From Streptomyces olivochromogenes (GTDB taxonomy: Bacteria > Actinomycetota > Actinomycetes > Streptomycetales > Streptomycetaceae), in assembly GCF_001514115.1 (NCBI RefSeq), contig NZ_KQ948454.1, positions 481,425 through 545,424 of the forward strand: a DNA stretch of 64,000 nt, written 5' to 3'. The position numbers and the translations under genes were made by a program. Within the stretch, counting starts at the first letter, position 1, and each line of letters starts with the position of its first letter. Positions 34,739-43,302 of this stretch are shown here, piece after piece. The notes below the pieces were generated by a model. The model saw only the letters and a program-made list of their open reading frames with translations, was not told where the DNA came from and did no database searches.

Positions 34739-36847
34739 GTGCACAGAGGGCTGCACGGACGCGGAGCGTTGTTCGACACGGATCCGCCCGGTCTTGCACT
34801 ACGGCTCGTCGGCCTGCGCCCGTACCAGCTGCGCTCGTCCCCGTACGAACACCCGAAGGAACTGCCCTTCGTGGTGTTCGCGGGCGGACGGGGCCTCGGC
34901 AAGAGCGCCGTACTGCGGGAGCTGCGCGACGCCTACCGCGGGCACACACCGGTCGCGCTGATCGACGGCGAGGAACGGCAGTTCGCGGGGCCGCCCGCCG
35001 AGCGGCCCGCGGAGTCCTGGTCGCCGGTGGGACAGGCGCTCACCACCATCGCCGAGCAGCTCGCGGAGCCGGTCACCGGCGCCGGAAGGATCGGCTTTCC
35101 ACGCCTGACGTCCGGGCTGCTGGCCGTCGCGGCGGGCGGCTGGAGCGACCGTGACGTGCCCCGCATCCGGCAGGAGGCGGAGCGGATCCTGCTGCTGAAC
35201 GAGACCGGCTCATGGCTCTCGGGGTTCGCGGGCCGCTGGGTGAGCAAGGTCGTCTCCAAGCTCATCGCCTCGCTCAGCGGGACGGGTCCCGTGATCGCGC
35301 CGATCATCGAAGCCACCCTGGAGGCGTTCGCCGAGGGGATCGGCCCCGCTCCCCGCCGGCTGCGCAGGGCCGCCACCTGGTACCGCGACTATCCGAACGC
35401 GGGCGGCAATCCCAAGCTCGGCCTGATCCTGCTCTCCTCGCACTTCCGGGCCGGCGGCGACTCCCGCACCCACGCCGAGCGCTATCTCGTACGGGCCCTG
35501 CTGGCCGACCTCGACGACGCGTACGCGGGGGTCATGCAGCGCTCGCACCGGCTGGGCCGCCCGGTCGTACTGATCGACAACGTGCAGGAACGGGCGGGCC
35601 TCGGCCTGATGGAACCGGTGCTGCGCGACCGCGCCGACGGCATCGCCGACCATGTCGTCTTCTTCGCCGCCCTGCGCGGATACACCCATGGAGCGCTGCG
35701 CAACGCGAGCCGCCGCACCCTCCCCGAGGTCGCCCGGCACACCGGCTGGGAGCCGGGCACCTCACCGTCCTCGCGGGCGCTGCTCGTCGCGCTGCCGCCG
35801 CTGACCCCGGACGACACCCTGCACCTCGTGGGCGGCGTCTCGCAGGGCCTCGCCGTCCCCCCTCAACTCCCGCACGCCACCCATCGGCTGTCCGGCGGCA
35901 GCCCGCTCGGCGTCACCCTCCTCGCGGAGTCCGCCCGCCAGAACCTCCCCCAAGGAGCCAAGTCCCTGGGCGAGTTGCTCACCTCCGACGTCGCCGTCCA
36001 CGAGGACAACGACGGCCGGCCCACCTATCAGGAGCTGCTCGACCGGCTCGTGCCCGGTGGCCGGCTCGACGAGCTGACCGTGCTCGCCGCGGCCCACGAC
36101 CGCGACTCAGCCTGCGTACTCGCGGAGGTCCAGCTCTCCGACGACTTCGGCGCGTCGGGGGTCCTCGCACTGGAGGAACGGCTCACGGAGGAGGGCTGGA
36201 CGAGCGCCGCCGGGCAGTTCGTGGGCGATCCGTTCCTGCGCGCGCTGCTCCTGCTGCGGCTGCACCACGACGACCCCGACCACGCACGCTGGCGGTCCGT
36301 GCACCGCACCCTCATCGACCACTACGGCGACGGGGACCAGCCGGACAGCGCGCGCTATCGGCTGCACCACGAACTCGCGCTCGGCAAGCCCGACCTCGCG
36401 GTGGCGCACCTGCGCGACACCTTCCCGCGCACCGACACCGGGTCCTGGCTGTCCTCGCTCGTCTTCATCGCGTCCGCGCCCTACTACCACGCACACGACC
36501 CGGACGGCCGCGACTTCGGCGGCCACGGCGGTCACGACGACCGGGCGGCCGTCGCGCTCGGCCGCACCGACGCCGCCCAGCAGCCCCCGGACAGCGTGGA
36601 CGCCGTACTGCACTTACGGGTACGACGGCTGCTGCACGCGGTCTGGCAGCTCACCGATCCGCTGGTGCTGCCGGACCCGAAGGTGTCCGACCGGCTCCGT
36701 TTCGAGCTGGAGCAGCTGTCGAACCTGCGGCCCGCGGGCAACCCGCTGCTGTGGCGGGCCTCGCGGGAGTGGCCGTCGGACGCGCTCGCCGGCCACCCCC
36801 TGCGCATCCCTGGTGACGACGACGACAACGCGAACGGGGACCTGTGA
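34739..36847 (+). CDS. STAND-like P-loop NTPase with a TTA codon
   Basis: This 702-residue protein has Walker A GGRGLGKS at residues 49-56 and Walker B VVLIDNVQERAG near residue 280. A winged/helical region follows (SGGSPLGVTLLAESAR, ELTVLAAAHDRDSACVLAEVQL). It resembles AAA/STAND-type signalling ATPases. The C-terminus has an acidic end (GDDDDNANGD). An in-frame TTA codon at 36614-36616 suggests bldA control. An AT-rich 142-bp leader precedes GTG 34739. It is coupled to the binding-protein gene by a one-base overlap (TGATG). Function is unknown; a sensor/switch role is inference. Confidence 0.82.
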   Translation: MHRGLHGRGALFDTDPPGLALRLVGLRPYQLRSSPYEHPKELPFVVFAGGRGLGKSAVLRELRDAYRGHTPVALIDGEERQFAGPPAERPAESWSPVGQALTTIAEQLAEPVTGAGRIGFPRLTSGLLAVAAGGWSDRDVPRIRQEAERILLLNETGSWLSGFAGRWVSKVVSKLIASLSGTGPVIAPIIEATLEAFAEGIGPAPRRLRRAATWYRDYPNAGGNPKLGLILLSSHFRAGGDSRTHAERYLVRALLADLDDAYAGVMQRSHRLGRPVVLIDNVQERAGLGLMEPVLRDRADGIADHVVFFAALRGYTHGALRNASRRTLPEVARHTGWEPGTSPSSRALLVALPPLTPDDTLHLVGGVSQGLAVPPQLPHATHRLSGGSPLGVTLLAESARQNLPQGAKSLGELLTSDVAVHEDNDGRPTYQELLDRLVPGGRLDELTVLAAAHDRDSACVLAEVQLSDDFGASGVLALEERLTEEGWTSAAGQFVGDPFLRALLLLRLHHDDPDHARWRSVHRTLIDHYGDGDQPDSARYRLHHELALGKPDLAVAHLRDTFPRTDTGSWLSSLVFIASAPYYHAHDPDGRDFGGHGGHDDRAAVALGRTDAAQQPPDSVDAVLHLRVRRLLHAVWQLTDPLVLPDPKVSDRLRFELEQLSNLRPAGNPLLWRASREWPSDALAGHPLRIPGDDDDNANGDL

Positions 36848-38391
36848 TGGCGCGCTTGTGGACCTGGCTGCGCGAGGACGTCTGGGAGATTCGATTCCGC
36901 AGGTATGTCGCGCTGACCCTCGCGGCGGTGCTCGCGGGCCTCGGCGTCTGGGGCGGTATGACGGCCACCAAGGAGAATCGCTCCTGCGCGCCCGGCGTCG
37001 TCCAGCCGAAGGGCAGCGACGAGTGCGTGGGCGTCTCGTGGACGACGTACGCCTTCGGGCGTGCGCAGTTCGCCGACACCGTACGGGCCATCCACCGCGA
37101 GAACGCCCGTCTGGCGCCCGGCAGTTACGTCACCGTCGCGCTCCTGGAACCCTTCACCGCCACCGACGCCGACAACCTGGCCGATGTGCTGCACGAGCTG
37201 CAGGGCGCCTATCTGGCCCAGTACCAGGCCAACCACGACACCACCGGCCTGAAGCCGAAGATCCGCCTGGTGCTGGCCAACCCCGGCTCCACCGGCACGT
37301 ACTGGCAGCACACGGTCGACCAGCTGGCGGGCATGACGGGCGGCTCCGACCGGCTGCGCGCGGTGACCGGGGTCGGCCTGAGCACCGACAACAACAAGAA
37401 GGCCGTCAAGGAGCTGACCAGCCGGGGCATCCCGGTGATAGGGAGTTCGATCACCGCCGACGACCTGGCCAACGGGCAGAACGGCAAGGACCCGTTCCCC
37501 GGGCTCGCGCCGGTCTCCCCCACCAACACCGACGAGGCCCGCGCCCTCGCCTCCTTCGCCAAGGTCTCCGCCGCCAACGCCTTCCTCGTCTACGACCGCA
37601 CCGGCGACCCGTACACGCGCACGCTCCAGGCCTCCTTCGAGAAGATGCTCACGGGCTCGCGCTACGAGGCCCAGCCGTTCACGCCGCCCGCCGACCGCAG
37701 CAAGGAGGGCAGCACCTCCAACGTCTTCATGCAGATCACCAACATCCTCTGCAACACGCCGACCACCACGAACACCATCCTCTTCGCGGGGCGGCACACG
37801 CAGCTGCGGCAGTTCATCAACATGCTGGGCCAGCGCGGCTGCCACGACCGCCGGTTCACCGTGCTCACCGGCGACGAGGGCTCCTACCTCGCCGGGGACA
37901 AGGACCTCGACCCGGCCGCCCTCAAGGACCCGCTGCTGACCGTCCGCTACACGTCCCTGGCCCACCCGGACGCCTGGCTGAAGGACACCGCGAAGACGGG
38001 CGGCAGCGCGGCCGACGCGAAGGTGCTGCAGTCGCTTCTGGGGAGTGCCGGGAAGGAGCCGGTCGGGCCCCTCGGGCCGATCGCCCTGGACGACGGCCAG
38101 CTGATCATCGCGTACGACGCCATGCGGCTCGCCGTGCGCGGCATCCGCGGGGCGTCGCCGACGGGGAGGATCCCGGCCCTCGCGGACGTCGGGCTCCAGT
38201 GGCCGCAGGTCAAGGGCAAGGAGCTGCGGGTGAACGGGGCGAGCGGGTGGATCTGTCTGGACGCCCACGGCAATCCGTACGACAAGGCGGTGCCGATCGT
38301 GCAGCTGACGCCCGAGTCGCGGGCTCGCTTTGTGAAGATCGCGTGGCCTGAGGGGAAGCCCCCCGCTACGGCGTGTCTGCCGCCGGCTTGA
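36847..38391 (+). CDS. Membrane-anchored type I substrate-binding protein
   Basis: About 514 residues from ATG 36847. A short cytoplasmic N-terminus (ARLWTWLREDVWEIRFRR) is followed by one transmembrane helix (YVALTLAAVLAGLGVWGGM) and a long outside domain of the branched-chain amino-acid type: SYVTVALLEPFTATDADN, VIGSSITADDL, NAFLVYDRTGDPYTRTL, ILFAGRHTQLRQF. It lacks a lipobox and there is no permease or ABC ATPase gene beside it. It probably senses or binds an outside ligand and signals to the NTPase encoded just upstream. Six Cys residues are present in the mature part; several may pair. Confidence 0.82.
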   Translation: MARLWTWLREDVWEIRFRRYVALTLAAVLAGLGVWGGMTATKENRSCAPGVVQPKGSDECVGVSWTTYAFGRAQFADTVRAIHRENARLAPGSYVTVALLEPFTATDADNLADVLHELQGAYLAQYQANHDTTGLKPKIRLVLANPGSTGTYWQHTVDQLAGMTGGSDRLRAVTGVGLSTDNNKKAVKELTSRGIPVIGSSITADDLANGQNGKDPFPGLAPVSPTNTDEARALASFAKVSAANAFLVYDRTGDPYTRTLQASFEKMLTGSRYEAQPFTPPADRSKEGSTSNVFMQITNILCNTPTTTNTILFAGRHTQLRQFINMLGQRGCHDRRFTVLTGDEGSYLAGDKDLDPAALKDPLLTVRYTSLAHPDAWLKDTAKTGGSAADAKVLQSLLGSAGKEPVGPLGPIALDDGQLIIAYDAMRLAVRGIRGASPTGRIPALADVGLQWPQVKGKELRVNGASGWICLDAHGNPYDKAVPIVQLTPESRARFVKIAWPEGKPPATACLPPA

Positions 38392-38438
38392 CGGGGGCGC
38401 CGTTGGGGGATCGGTGGTTCGTATGTGCGGGCCGTATG

Positions 38439-38476
38439 TGGCTGGTCGCGCAGTTCCCCGCGCCCCTACGGGGCGC
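38439..38476 (+). repeat. Dispersed intergenic repeat, copy 4, overlapping a gene end
   Basis: The core GGCTGGTCGCGCAGTTCCCC is followed by the hairpin GCGCCCC / GGGGCGC with a 2-nt loop. The minus-strand SRPBCC gene ends inside it: its final residues and TAG stop (38466-38468) are within the hairpin. Confidence 0.85.
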
Positions 38477-38864
38477 TGATCAGTTGCTCAAAGCGTCGGC
38501 GCCAGCCCGGGTCCTCGCCCTCGGTGCTCTCGTGGGTGAAGCGGACCGTCGTGCCTGACGGGCGGGTCGGTTCCAGGTGGAAGCGGATGCGGCCCCGGCC
38601 CTCGACCGTGTACTCGGCGATCCGCTCGACGTCCCACGCCGTGATCCGGCCGCTGCCGATCCCGCGCAGCGTGACCTCGCCGCCGAGTCGCGGCTCGAAG
38701 ACCTCGGCCTCGGCCAGCCACGCCCGCAGGCCCTCGGGGGTGGCCACCGCCTTCCAGACGTTCTCCACAGGCTGGGGAAAACGCAGCAGGTAGTGCAGGA
38801 CGCGGGTACCGTCCTCCCGCGTCTCGGGGACGCCCTCTTCGAAGCCTCGGGTCACTCCGGTCAT
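38466..38864 (-). CDS. SRPBCC/START-like protein
   Basis: This 132-residue protein has the helix-grip layout of AHSA1/SRPBCC proteins: HYLLRFPQPVENVWKAVATPEGLRAWLAEAEVFEPRLGG and RIRFHLEPTRPSGTTVRFTHEST. Such proteins bind hydrophobic ligands or partner proteins. It is 36 nt downstream of ccsB in the same direction and may be the last gene of that run. Its last residues (ISAP) and stop come from the dispersed repeat, so the true ancestral end may have been altered. No catalytic role is claimed. Confidence 0.85.
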   Translation of the reverse strand: MTGVTRGFEEGVPETREDGTRVLHYLLRFPQPVENVWKAVATPEGLRAWLAEAEVFEPRLGGEVTLRGIGSGRITAWDVERIAEYTVEGRGRIRFHLEPTRPSGTTVRFTHESTEGEDPGWRRRFEQLISAP

Positions 38865-38900
38865 GACACCAGCGTGGCCCGAGGCGGGCCGTTCCGCTGG

Positions 38901-40013
38901 CTAGACGCCCGCGTAGGAGTGCTTGCCGGAGACGAAGATGTTGACTCCGTAGTAGTTGAAGAGGAAGCAGGCGAAGGCGATCAGGGCGATGTACGCGGCC
39001 TTGCGGCCCTTCCAGCCGGCCGTGGCGCGGGCGTGGAGGTAGCAGGCGTAGGCGACCCAGGTGATGAACGCCCACGTCTCCTTCGGGTCCCAGCCCCAGT
39101 AGCGGCCCCACGCGTCGCCCGCCCAGATGGCGCCCGCGATGATCGTGAAGGTCCACAGCGGGAAGACGGCGGCGTTGACGCGGTAGGAGAACTTGTCGAG
39201 GGAGGCCGAGGAGGGCAGCCGCTCCATGACGGAGGTGGCGAAACGGCCCGGCTGACCGCCGGTGGCGAGCTTGTTCTCGTACGAGTCCTTGAAGAGGTAC
39301 ATCAGGGTGCCGACCGCGCCCACGTAGAAGACGGCGCCGCAGAGGATCGCGGTCGAGACGTGGATGTACAGCCAGTACGAGTGAAGGGCGGGCACCAGCT
39401 GGTCGCTCGCGGTGTAGAGCACGGTGACCGCGAGGCCGAGGTCGAGGAGGACCGTGGTGACCAGGGGCAGGCCCAGCCAGCGGATGTTCTTCTTCAGCGC
39501 GAGCATCACCAGGTACACGGTGACGGCGACCGTGGAGAAGGTGACGCTGAACTCGTACATGTTGCCCCACGGCGCCCGCTGCACCGACAGTGCGCGGGCG
39601 ACGACACCGGCCGCCTCGACGGCCCAGGCCAGCACGGTGAGGGACACCGCGATCCGGCCGTAGAGGTCGCCCTGCTCGTCACCGCCGTGTGCGCCGGGCC
39701 CGTCGGGCACGTCACGGGCGCCCGCCGCCGACCGGGTGACGACCTTCGGCCGCTCCAGGACGGCCGTACCGCCCGCCGACTGCACGGTGACCGCGGGGGC
39801 CTGCGCCTTCTCGGTGGTGGTGAGCGCGGCGGCCGTACGGGCGACCTTGCTGCGGCTGCCGAAGATCCACTCGGCGATGTACGCGAAGAAGGCCAGGGTG
39901 TAGACGGCCATCGAGGAGTAGATCAGCGTGTTGCTGATGTTGGCGAGGTGTTCGTTGGTGGCCGTGGCCAGATCGGTCACGGCGCCCAGGTCGGTTGCGG
40001 TGGCGAGAGTCAC
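38901..40013 (-). CDS. ccsB: Cytochrome c biogenesis protein CcsB/CcsA (haem handling)
   Basis: This 370-residue membrane protein has about eight helices. The WWD-type haem motif is WGRYWGWDPKETWAFITWVAY near residue 300. His residues in LHSYWLYIHVSTAI and at the last helices fit haem ligation. With ResB it forms the system II haem export and ligation complex for c-type cytochromes. The GTG start 40013 overlaps the resB stop (GTGA). Downstream comes the SRPBCC gene. Confidence 0.94.
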   Translation of the reverse strand: MTLATATDLGAVTDLATATNEHLANISNTLIYSSMAVYTLAFFAYIAEWIFGSRSKVARTAAALTTTEKAQAPAVTVQSAGGTAVLERPKVVTRSAAGARDVPDGPGAHGGDEQGDLYGRIAVSLTVLAWAVEAAGVVARALSVQRAPWGNMYEFSVTFSTVAVTVYLVMLALKKNIRWLGLPLVTTVLLDLGLAVTVLYTASDQLVPALHSYWLYIHVSTAILCGAVFYVGAVGTLMYLFKDSYENKLATGGQPGRFATSVMERLPSSASLDKFSYRVNAAVFPLWTFTIIAGAIWAGDAWGRYWGWDPKETWAFITWVAYACYLHARATAGWKGRKAAYIALIAFACFLFNYYGVNIFVSGKHSYAGV

Positions 40014-41827
40014 TTCTCAGCCCCTTCGGCGGCAGGTACGGAGGGTTCGGCGTCAGGGTCGGTTTCGACTGCGGCTTCGTCTGTGTCGGGCTTGGTGGGC
40101 GCCTGTTCGTGGACGAGTGCGGCCAGGTCCCCCAGTTCTTCGGGGAGCTTCGCGGACTCGCTGCGGCCGAGGCCCGCCATCTCGACGACGGTGACGCCGT
40201 CTGTCCCGGTGGTCGCCCGCACCCACACGCGGCGGCGCTGGATGAAGAGCGAACCGGCGAGACCGAAGATCGCGGTGAAGGCACCGACCAGCGCCCAGTC
40301 ACTGCCGGGCTGCTGGGTGACCTGGAAGTTCGCCCATTCCTTGATGCCCTTGTCGAAGGTGATGGAGCCGGCGCCGTTCGGCAGTTTCATCGTCTCGCCG
40401 GGCAGCAGGCGCGCCGTGACGATGTTGCCCTTGGCGTCCTTGAACTGCTTCATCTTCGAGGTGTCGAGCTGGTACACGTTCTGCGGGATGCCCGCGTCCA
40501 CGCCGAGACTGCCGTGGTACCCGGTCAGCGCGAGCACGGGGAAGTCGAGCGCGGGGAACTGGGAGAACATGTCGCCCTTGCCCGCGCCCGCGAAGGTCGG
40601 CACGAAGATGCCGATGAAACCGAGCTGTTCGGTCGCCCCCTGCGCGTTCTTGTAGCCGTCCATCACCTTGATCGCGCCCTTGGAGGTGACGTTCGAGTCG
40701 AGCGGCAGCATCGGCACGGCGTCGTGGTAGACGACGTTGCCCTTGCCGTCCCGGACGGTGACGACGGGCGCGTAGCCGTGCGCGGTGAGATAGACCTTCG
40801 AGTCGCCGATCTCCAGCGGCTCGTTGACCTTGACGGTGGTCTTCTTCTCCTTGCCGTACGCGCCGATGCTGTAGGTGATGTCCGCCTGGTACGTGCGAGG
40901 GGTGCCCTTGTTGGGGCCGGTCCGCTCGTAGGTGCCGGTGAACTTCTTGAGGTTGAAGCTGAACGGCGTGAGGTCGTCGGTGCTGAAGAGGTTGCCGGAC
41001 TTGAAGTCGTCGTACTGCGAGATCGTGTTGGAGAACCCGTCGCCCTCGACGATCAGCTTGTTGCCCTCGGACTTGAAGAGCTGGCCCCAGGCGAAGGCGA
41101 CCAGCATCACGATCAGCGCGATGTGGAAGAGCAGGTTGCCGGTCTCGCGGAGGTAGCCCTTCTCGGCGGCGACGGCGTCCTTCTCGATGTGCGCCCTGAA
41201 CCGCCGCTGCTTGAGGATCTTGAGGGCGGCCTCACGGACCTGCTCGGGCTCGGCCCCGGTGCGCCAGGTCGCGTACGCGGGCAGCCGGTTCAGCCGCTTG
41301 GGGGCGCCCGGCGGACGGCCGCGCAGCTGCCCGACGAACTGCCAGGTGCGCGGGATGATGCAGCCGATGAGCGAGACGAACAGCAGGATGTAGATCGCGG
41401 AGAACCACACCGAGCTGTAGACGTGGAACAGGCCGAGCTTGTCGTAGACCGGCCCGAGGATGCTGTGCGCGTCCTTGAAGTCCGCCACCTTCTGGGCGTC
41501 GGTCCCGGACTGCGGGATCAGCGAGCCGGGGATCGCCCCGAGCGACAGCAGGAAGAGCAGGATCAGGGCGACCCGCATCGACGTCAGCTGCCGCCAGAAC
41601 CAGCGGGCCCAGCCGACGACCTCACGGCCGGTCCAGGTCAGCCAGCCCAGGGCGCCGGGGGCGCGGGACCCGCCGAAGGAGCCGGGCACGGCCGTGTCGA
41701 CCGGCGCGGTGGACAGCTGGGATCCGGCTTCGCCGAGTTCGCCGTCGGCGCTCACCCCGATGTGCCGCTTGGCGGCCGCCGGGTCCTTCGTCCTGCCCGT
41801 GCCGGTGTCGGTGTCGGTCGTGCTCAT
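40010..41827 (-). CDS. resB: ResB-like cytochrome c biogenesis protein
   Basis: This 605-residue protein has N-terminal membrane helices (MRVALILLFLLSLGAIPG, SAIYILLFVSLIGCII, LLFHIALIVMLVAFAW), a large extracytoplasmic domain (to about residue 520) and a last helix (WALVGAFTAIFGLAGSLF). ResB holds and delivers haem or apocytochrome with CcsB at the outer face of the membrane. It overlaps ccsB at the end and is 3 nt after ccdA, so the four genes tlpA-ccdA-resB-ccsB form one operon. Confidence 0.94.
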   Translation of the reverse strand: MSTTDTDTGTGRTKDPAAAKRHIGVSADGELGEAGSQLSTAPVDTAVPGSFGGSRAPGALGWLTWTGREVVGWARWFWRQLTSMRVALILLFLLSLGAIPGSLIPQSGTDAQKVADFKDAHSILGPVYDKLGLFHVYSSVWFSAIYILLFVSLIGCIIPRTWQFVGQLRGRPPGAPKRLNRLPAYATWRTGAEPEQVREAALKILKQRRFRAHIEKDAVAAEKGYLRETGNLLFHIALIVMLVAFAWGQLFKSEGNKLIVEGDGFSNTISQYDDFKSGNLFSTDDLTPFSFNLKKFTGTYERTGPNKGTPRTYQADITYSIGAYGKEKKTTVKVNEPLEIGDSKVYLTAHGYAPVVTVRDGKGNVVYHDAVPMLPLDSNVTSKGAIKVMDGYKNAQGATEQLGFIGIFVPTFAGAGKGDMFSQFPALDFPVLALTGYHGSLGVDAGIPQNVYQLDTSKMKQFKDAKGNIVTARLLPGETMKLPNGAGSITFDKGIKEWANFQVTQQPGSDWALVGAFTAIFGLAGSLFIQRRRVWVRATTGTDGVTVVEMAGLGRSESAKLPEELGDLAALVHEQAPTKPDTDEAAVETDPDAEPSVPAAEGAEK

Positions 41828-41830
41828 CGA

Positions 41831-42616
41831 TCAGATCCCTACCGTGAAGCCGTTGGACCAGGTCTGCATCTGCTGCACGATGCTGTCCCAGGCGCCGGTG
41901 AGCAGGAGCAGGCCGGTCACGATCATCATGCCGCCGCCGATCCGCATCACCCATGCGTAGTGCCGCTTGACCCAGGCGAAGGCACCGAGCGCCTTGCGGA
42001 AGGCGACGGCGGCGAGGACGAAGGGCACCCCCAGACCGACGCAGTACGCGACGGTCAGTATGGCGCCGCGGCCCGCACTCGCCTGGTTCATGGAAAGAAA
42101 ATTGATGGAGGAGAGCGTCGGTCCCAGGCAGGGCGTCCAGCCGATGCCGAAGAGCGCACCGAGTATCGGAGCGCCCAGCAGGCCGGTCACCGGCCGCTTG
42201 TGGAAGCGGAACTCGCGCTGCGTGAGCCAGGGCATCATCCCCATGAAGAACACGCCCATCGCGATCATCAGCACGCCGAGGATCTTGCTGAGCGTGCTCT
42301 GGTACTCCTGGAGGGTCGATCCGAAGTAGCCGAACAGTGCCCCGCCGGAGACGAACACGGCGGTGAACCCCACCACGAACAGGCTGGCGCCCGCGACCAT
42401 CCGCCCCCGCCTGGCCTCCGCCAGATCCGTGCCGGTGACACCGGTCACGTACGACAGATAGCCGGGGACGAGCGGCAGCACGCACGGCGAGAAGAAGGAG
42501 ACGAGCCCGCCGAGGACAGCGATCGGCAGGGCGAGCACCAGGGCACCGCTGACGACGGTGTCGGACGACGACGCGGCGAGGTTCGTGGACGCGGCGAGAA
42601 GGGACACGTCGGTCAC
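41831..42616 (-). CDS. ccdA: CcdA thiol-reductase membrane transporter
   Basis: This 261-residue protein has six or so helices and the conserved Cys pair of CcdA: FFSPCVLPLVPGYLSYVTG and IGWTPCLGPTLSSI. It passes electrons from cytoplasmic thioredoxin across the membrane so that the TlpA-like protein can reduce the CXXCH Cys of apocytochrome c. Its GTG start 42616 overlaps the tlpA-like stop. The LPLVPGY and TPCLGPTL stretches are classic. Confidence 0.95.
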   Translation of the reverse strand: MTDVSLLAASTNLAASSSDTVVSGALVLALPIAVLGGLVSFFSPCVLPLVPGYLSYVTGVTGTDLAEARRGRMVAGASLFVVGFTAVFVSGGALFGYFGSTLQEYQSTLSKILGVLMIAMGVFFMGMMPWLTQREFRFHKRPVTGLLGAPILGALFGIGWTPCLGPTLSSINFLSMNQASAGRGAILTVAYCVGLGVPFVLAAVAFRKALGAFAWVKRHYAWVMRIGGGMMIVTGLLLLTGAWDSIVQQMQTWSNGFTVGI

Positions 42617-43236
42617 TTCTCCGCGACAACGGGGTCGAGCATCTCGCGGAGCTTGTCCTCGCTGAGGGCCTGCAGCGTACGGGCCGCGATCTTCCCGTCC
42701 CGGTCGATGACGATCGTGGAGGGGATCGTCTGCAGGTTCAGCGTGCCCTTCTTGAAGCGGAGCAGCAGCTTGCCCGTGGGGTCGTAGAGGCTGGGGAAGG
42801 TGACGTCGTGCTGCTTCTCGAACGCCTGGGCAAGACTGACGTTGGCGTCACGGGTGTTGATGCCGACGAACTGCACGCCCTTCGCCGCGGTGTCCTTGGC
42901 GACCTTGACGAAGTTCGGCGCCTCGGCGCGGCACGGCGGGCACCAGGAGCCCCACACGTTCAGGACGACGACCTTGCCCTTGTAGTCCTTGACGTCGAGC
43001 TGCTTGCCGTCCACGGTCGGGCCGGAGAGGTCGGGGGCCTCGACCCGGGAACCCTTGGCGACGGTCGAGATGCCGTCCTTGCCCGCCACGAAGTTGCTGT
43101 CGCCCGAGCCCCCGGACGTCCCTCCCGAACCGCACGCGGACAGGACAAGCGCGGCGACGGCGGCCCCGGTGGTGAGCAGGGCGGCGCGGCTACGGGTGCG
43201 GTTCGAGCGCTGTTCGGCGCGGCAGGCGGCACTCAT
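42613..43236 (-). CDS. TlpA/ResA-like thiol-disulfide lipoprotein
   Basis: This 207-residue protein has a lipobox (LSACGSG) after an N-terminal hydrophobic segment and a thioredoxin fold with the CXXC site WGSWCPPCRAE, then VQFVGINTRDAN. It is exported and anchored, and reduces apocytochrome c disulfides with electrons from CcdA. The long Gly/Ser stretch after the lipobox (GGTSGGSGDSN) is a flexible spacer. A stretch of 66 bp separates it from the deacetylase-like gene upstream. Confidence 0.93.
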   Translation of the reverse strand: MSAACRAEQRSNRTRSRAALLTTGAAVAALVLSACGSGGTSGGSGDSNFVAGKDGISTVAKGSRVEAPDLSGPTVDGKQLDVKDYKGKVVVLNVWGSWCPPCRAEAPNFVKVAKDTAAKGVQFVGINTRDANVSLAQAFEKQHDVTFPSLYDPTGKLLLRFKKGTLNLQTIPSTIVIDRDGKIAARTLQALSEDKLREMLDPVVAEK

Positions 43237-43302
43237 GTGAAAAGTTTCGCATGCCCGTTTCGAGGATCTTCCGCACCCCCCTTGCGGGCGGAAAACACCA
43301 TT

